Both the position numbers and the translations under genes were made by a program. This document shows, piece after piece, positions 7,498 through 7,868 of a stretch of 7,868 nt of DNA (positions are counted from its first letter, which is position 1; every line of letters starts with the position of its first letter). The DNA lies in assembly GCA_946482635.1 (NCBI GenBank), contig CAMLSG010000239.1, positions 1-7,868 on the forward strand, given 5' to 3'. Source of the DNA: an uncultured Duganella sp. Its GTDB lineage: Bacteria; Pseudomonadota; Gammaproteobacteria; Burkholderiales; Burkholderiaceae. The notes under the pieces were generated by a model. It worked only from the letters and a program-made list of their open reading frames with translations. It had not been told where the DNA came from and made no database searches.

Positions 7498-7868
7498 ATG
7501 ACTAAAGACGCTAAAAACCTGATCGTCGGCCTCGACATCGGCACCTCCAAAGTGGTGGCCGTGGTGGCCGAAGTGATGGGCGATGGACGCCACGAAGTGA
7601 TTGGCCTGGGCCAGCACGAATCCAGCGGCCTGAAAAAGGGCGTGGTGGTGAACATCGAGGCGACCGTCGAATCGATCCAGCGCGCGCTGGAAGAGGCGGA
7701 ACTGATGGCCGACTGCAAGATCCGCAACGTGTACGCGGGCATTGCGGGCAGCCATATCCGCAGCTTCAATTCCAGCGGCATGGTGGCGATCAAGGACAAG
7801 GAAGTCACCGCCACCGACGTGGCGCGCGTGATCGAGACCGCCAAGGCGGTCAACATCCCGACCGACCA
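7498..7868 (+). CDS. ftsA: Cell division protein FtsA, N-terminal fragment (3' end outside window)
   Basis: FtsA is an actin-like ATPase that tethers FtsZ to the inner membrane and recruits later divisome proteins. The window holds 123 full codons of a protein usually near 410-420 residues. The first phosphate-binding motif GLDIGTSKV is at residues 11-19, followed by VIGLGQHESSGLKKGVVVNIEATVESI, matching subdomain 1A, and EAELMADCKI, near-identical to E. coli EAELMADCQI. From about residue 83 (VYAGIAGSHI) the sequence enters the FtsA-specific 1C subdomain, which sets it apart from MreB and DnaK. The reading frame is open to the window edge. The C-terminal amphipathic helix lies outside and cannot be judged. 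ftsZ would be expected next. Confidence 0.97.
   Translation, partial: MTKDAKNLIVGLDIGTSKVVAVVAEVMGDGRHEVIGLGQHESSGLKKGVVVNIEATVESIQRALEEAELMADCKIRNVYAGIAGSHIRSFNSSGMVAIKDKEVTATDVARVIETAKAVNIPTD

Larger units (their letters stand above)
1..7868 (+). other. dcw cluster segment, probable single operon
   Basis: Eight co-directional genes for peptidoglycan precursor synthesis and septation follow the order mraY-murD-ftsW-murG-murC-ddl-ftsQ-ftsA. Four junctions overlap (1, 1, 4 and 4 bases) and three have gaps of 4, 15 and 15 bases, so no room remains for intergenic promoters or terminators. In E. coli promoters for ftsQAZ lie inside ddlB and ftsQ; I saw no convincing equivalent by eye here, which does not exclude one. 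Confidence 0.9.

Overview
This window is an internal segment of the division and cell wall (dcw) cluster of a GC-rich proteobacterium. All genes are on the plus strand, in the order mraY (3' part), murD, ftsW, murG, murC, ddl (ddlB type), ftsQ, ftsA (5' part). This is the order of the E. coli cluster between mraY and ftsA. Gene order, GC-rich codon use and protein details (a MurD with a basic, proline-rich insertion; an FtsQ starting MWHDVKALNAS; a MurG with [11 protein letters not shown]) point to Betaproteobacteria, Burkholderiales, most likely an Oxalobacteraceae member related to Massilia, Duganella or Janthinobacterium. That placement rests on recognising protein style, not on a search.

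Layout: 1-570 holds the C-terminal half of MraY, which makes lipid I. 570-2075 is MurD, the D-glutamate ligase. 2075-3286 is FtsW, the septal SEDS glycosyltransferase. 3283-4353 is MurG, which makes lipid II. 4350-5738 is MurC, the L-alanine ligase. 5743-6702 is D-Ala-D-Ala ligase. 6718-7482 is FtsQ, the divisome scaffold. 7498-7868 is the N-terminal third or less of FtsA, the actin-like membrane tether of FtsZ. Coding density is almost total: four junctions overlap by 1 or 4 bases and the other three gaps are 4, 15 and 15 bases. No non-coding stretch is long enough to hold a promoter, terminator or RNA gene, so transcription must come from upstream of the window or from promoters inside genes, none of which could be identified.

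Together the genes make the UDP-MurNAc-peptide precursor (MurC, MurD, Ddl), load it on the lipid carrier and add GlcNAc (MraY, MurG), and polymerise it at the septum within the divisome (FtsW, FtsQ, FtsA). murB is absent from between murC and ddl, as in E. coli.

No previously undescribed system was found. The most notable points are the Lys/Arg-Pro insertion in the central domain of MurD, the regular pattern of overlapping junctions, and the fact that ddl, ftsQ and ftsA lie in one reading frame separated by two gaps of 15 bases. Long open frames on the minus strand, one longer than any real gene here, are judged to be shadows of GC-rich codon use.
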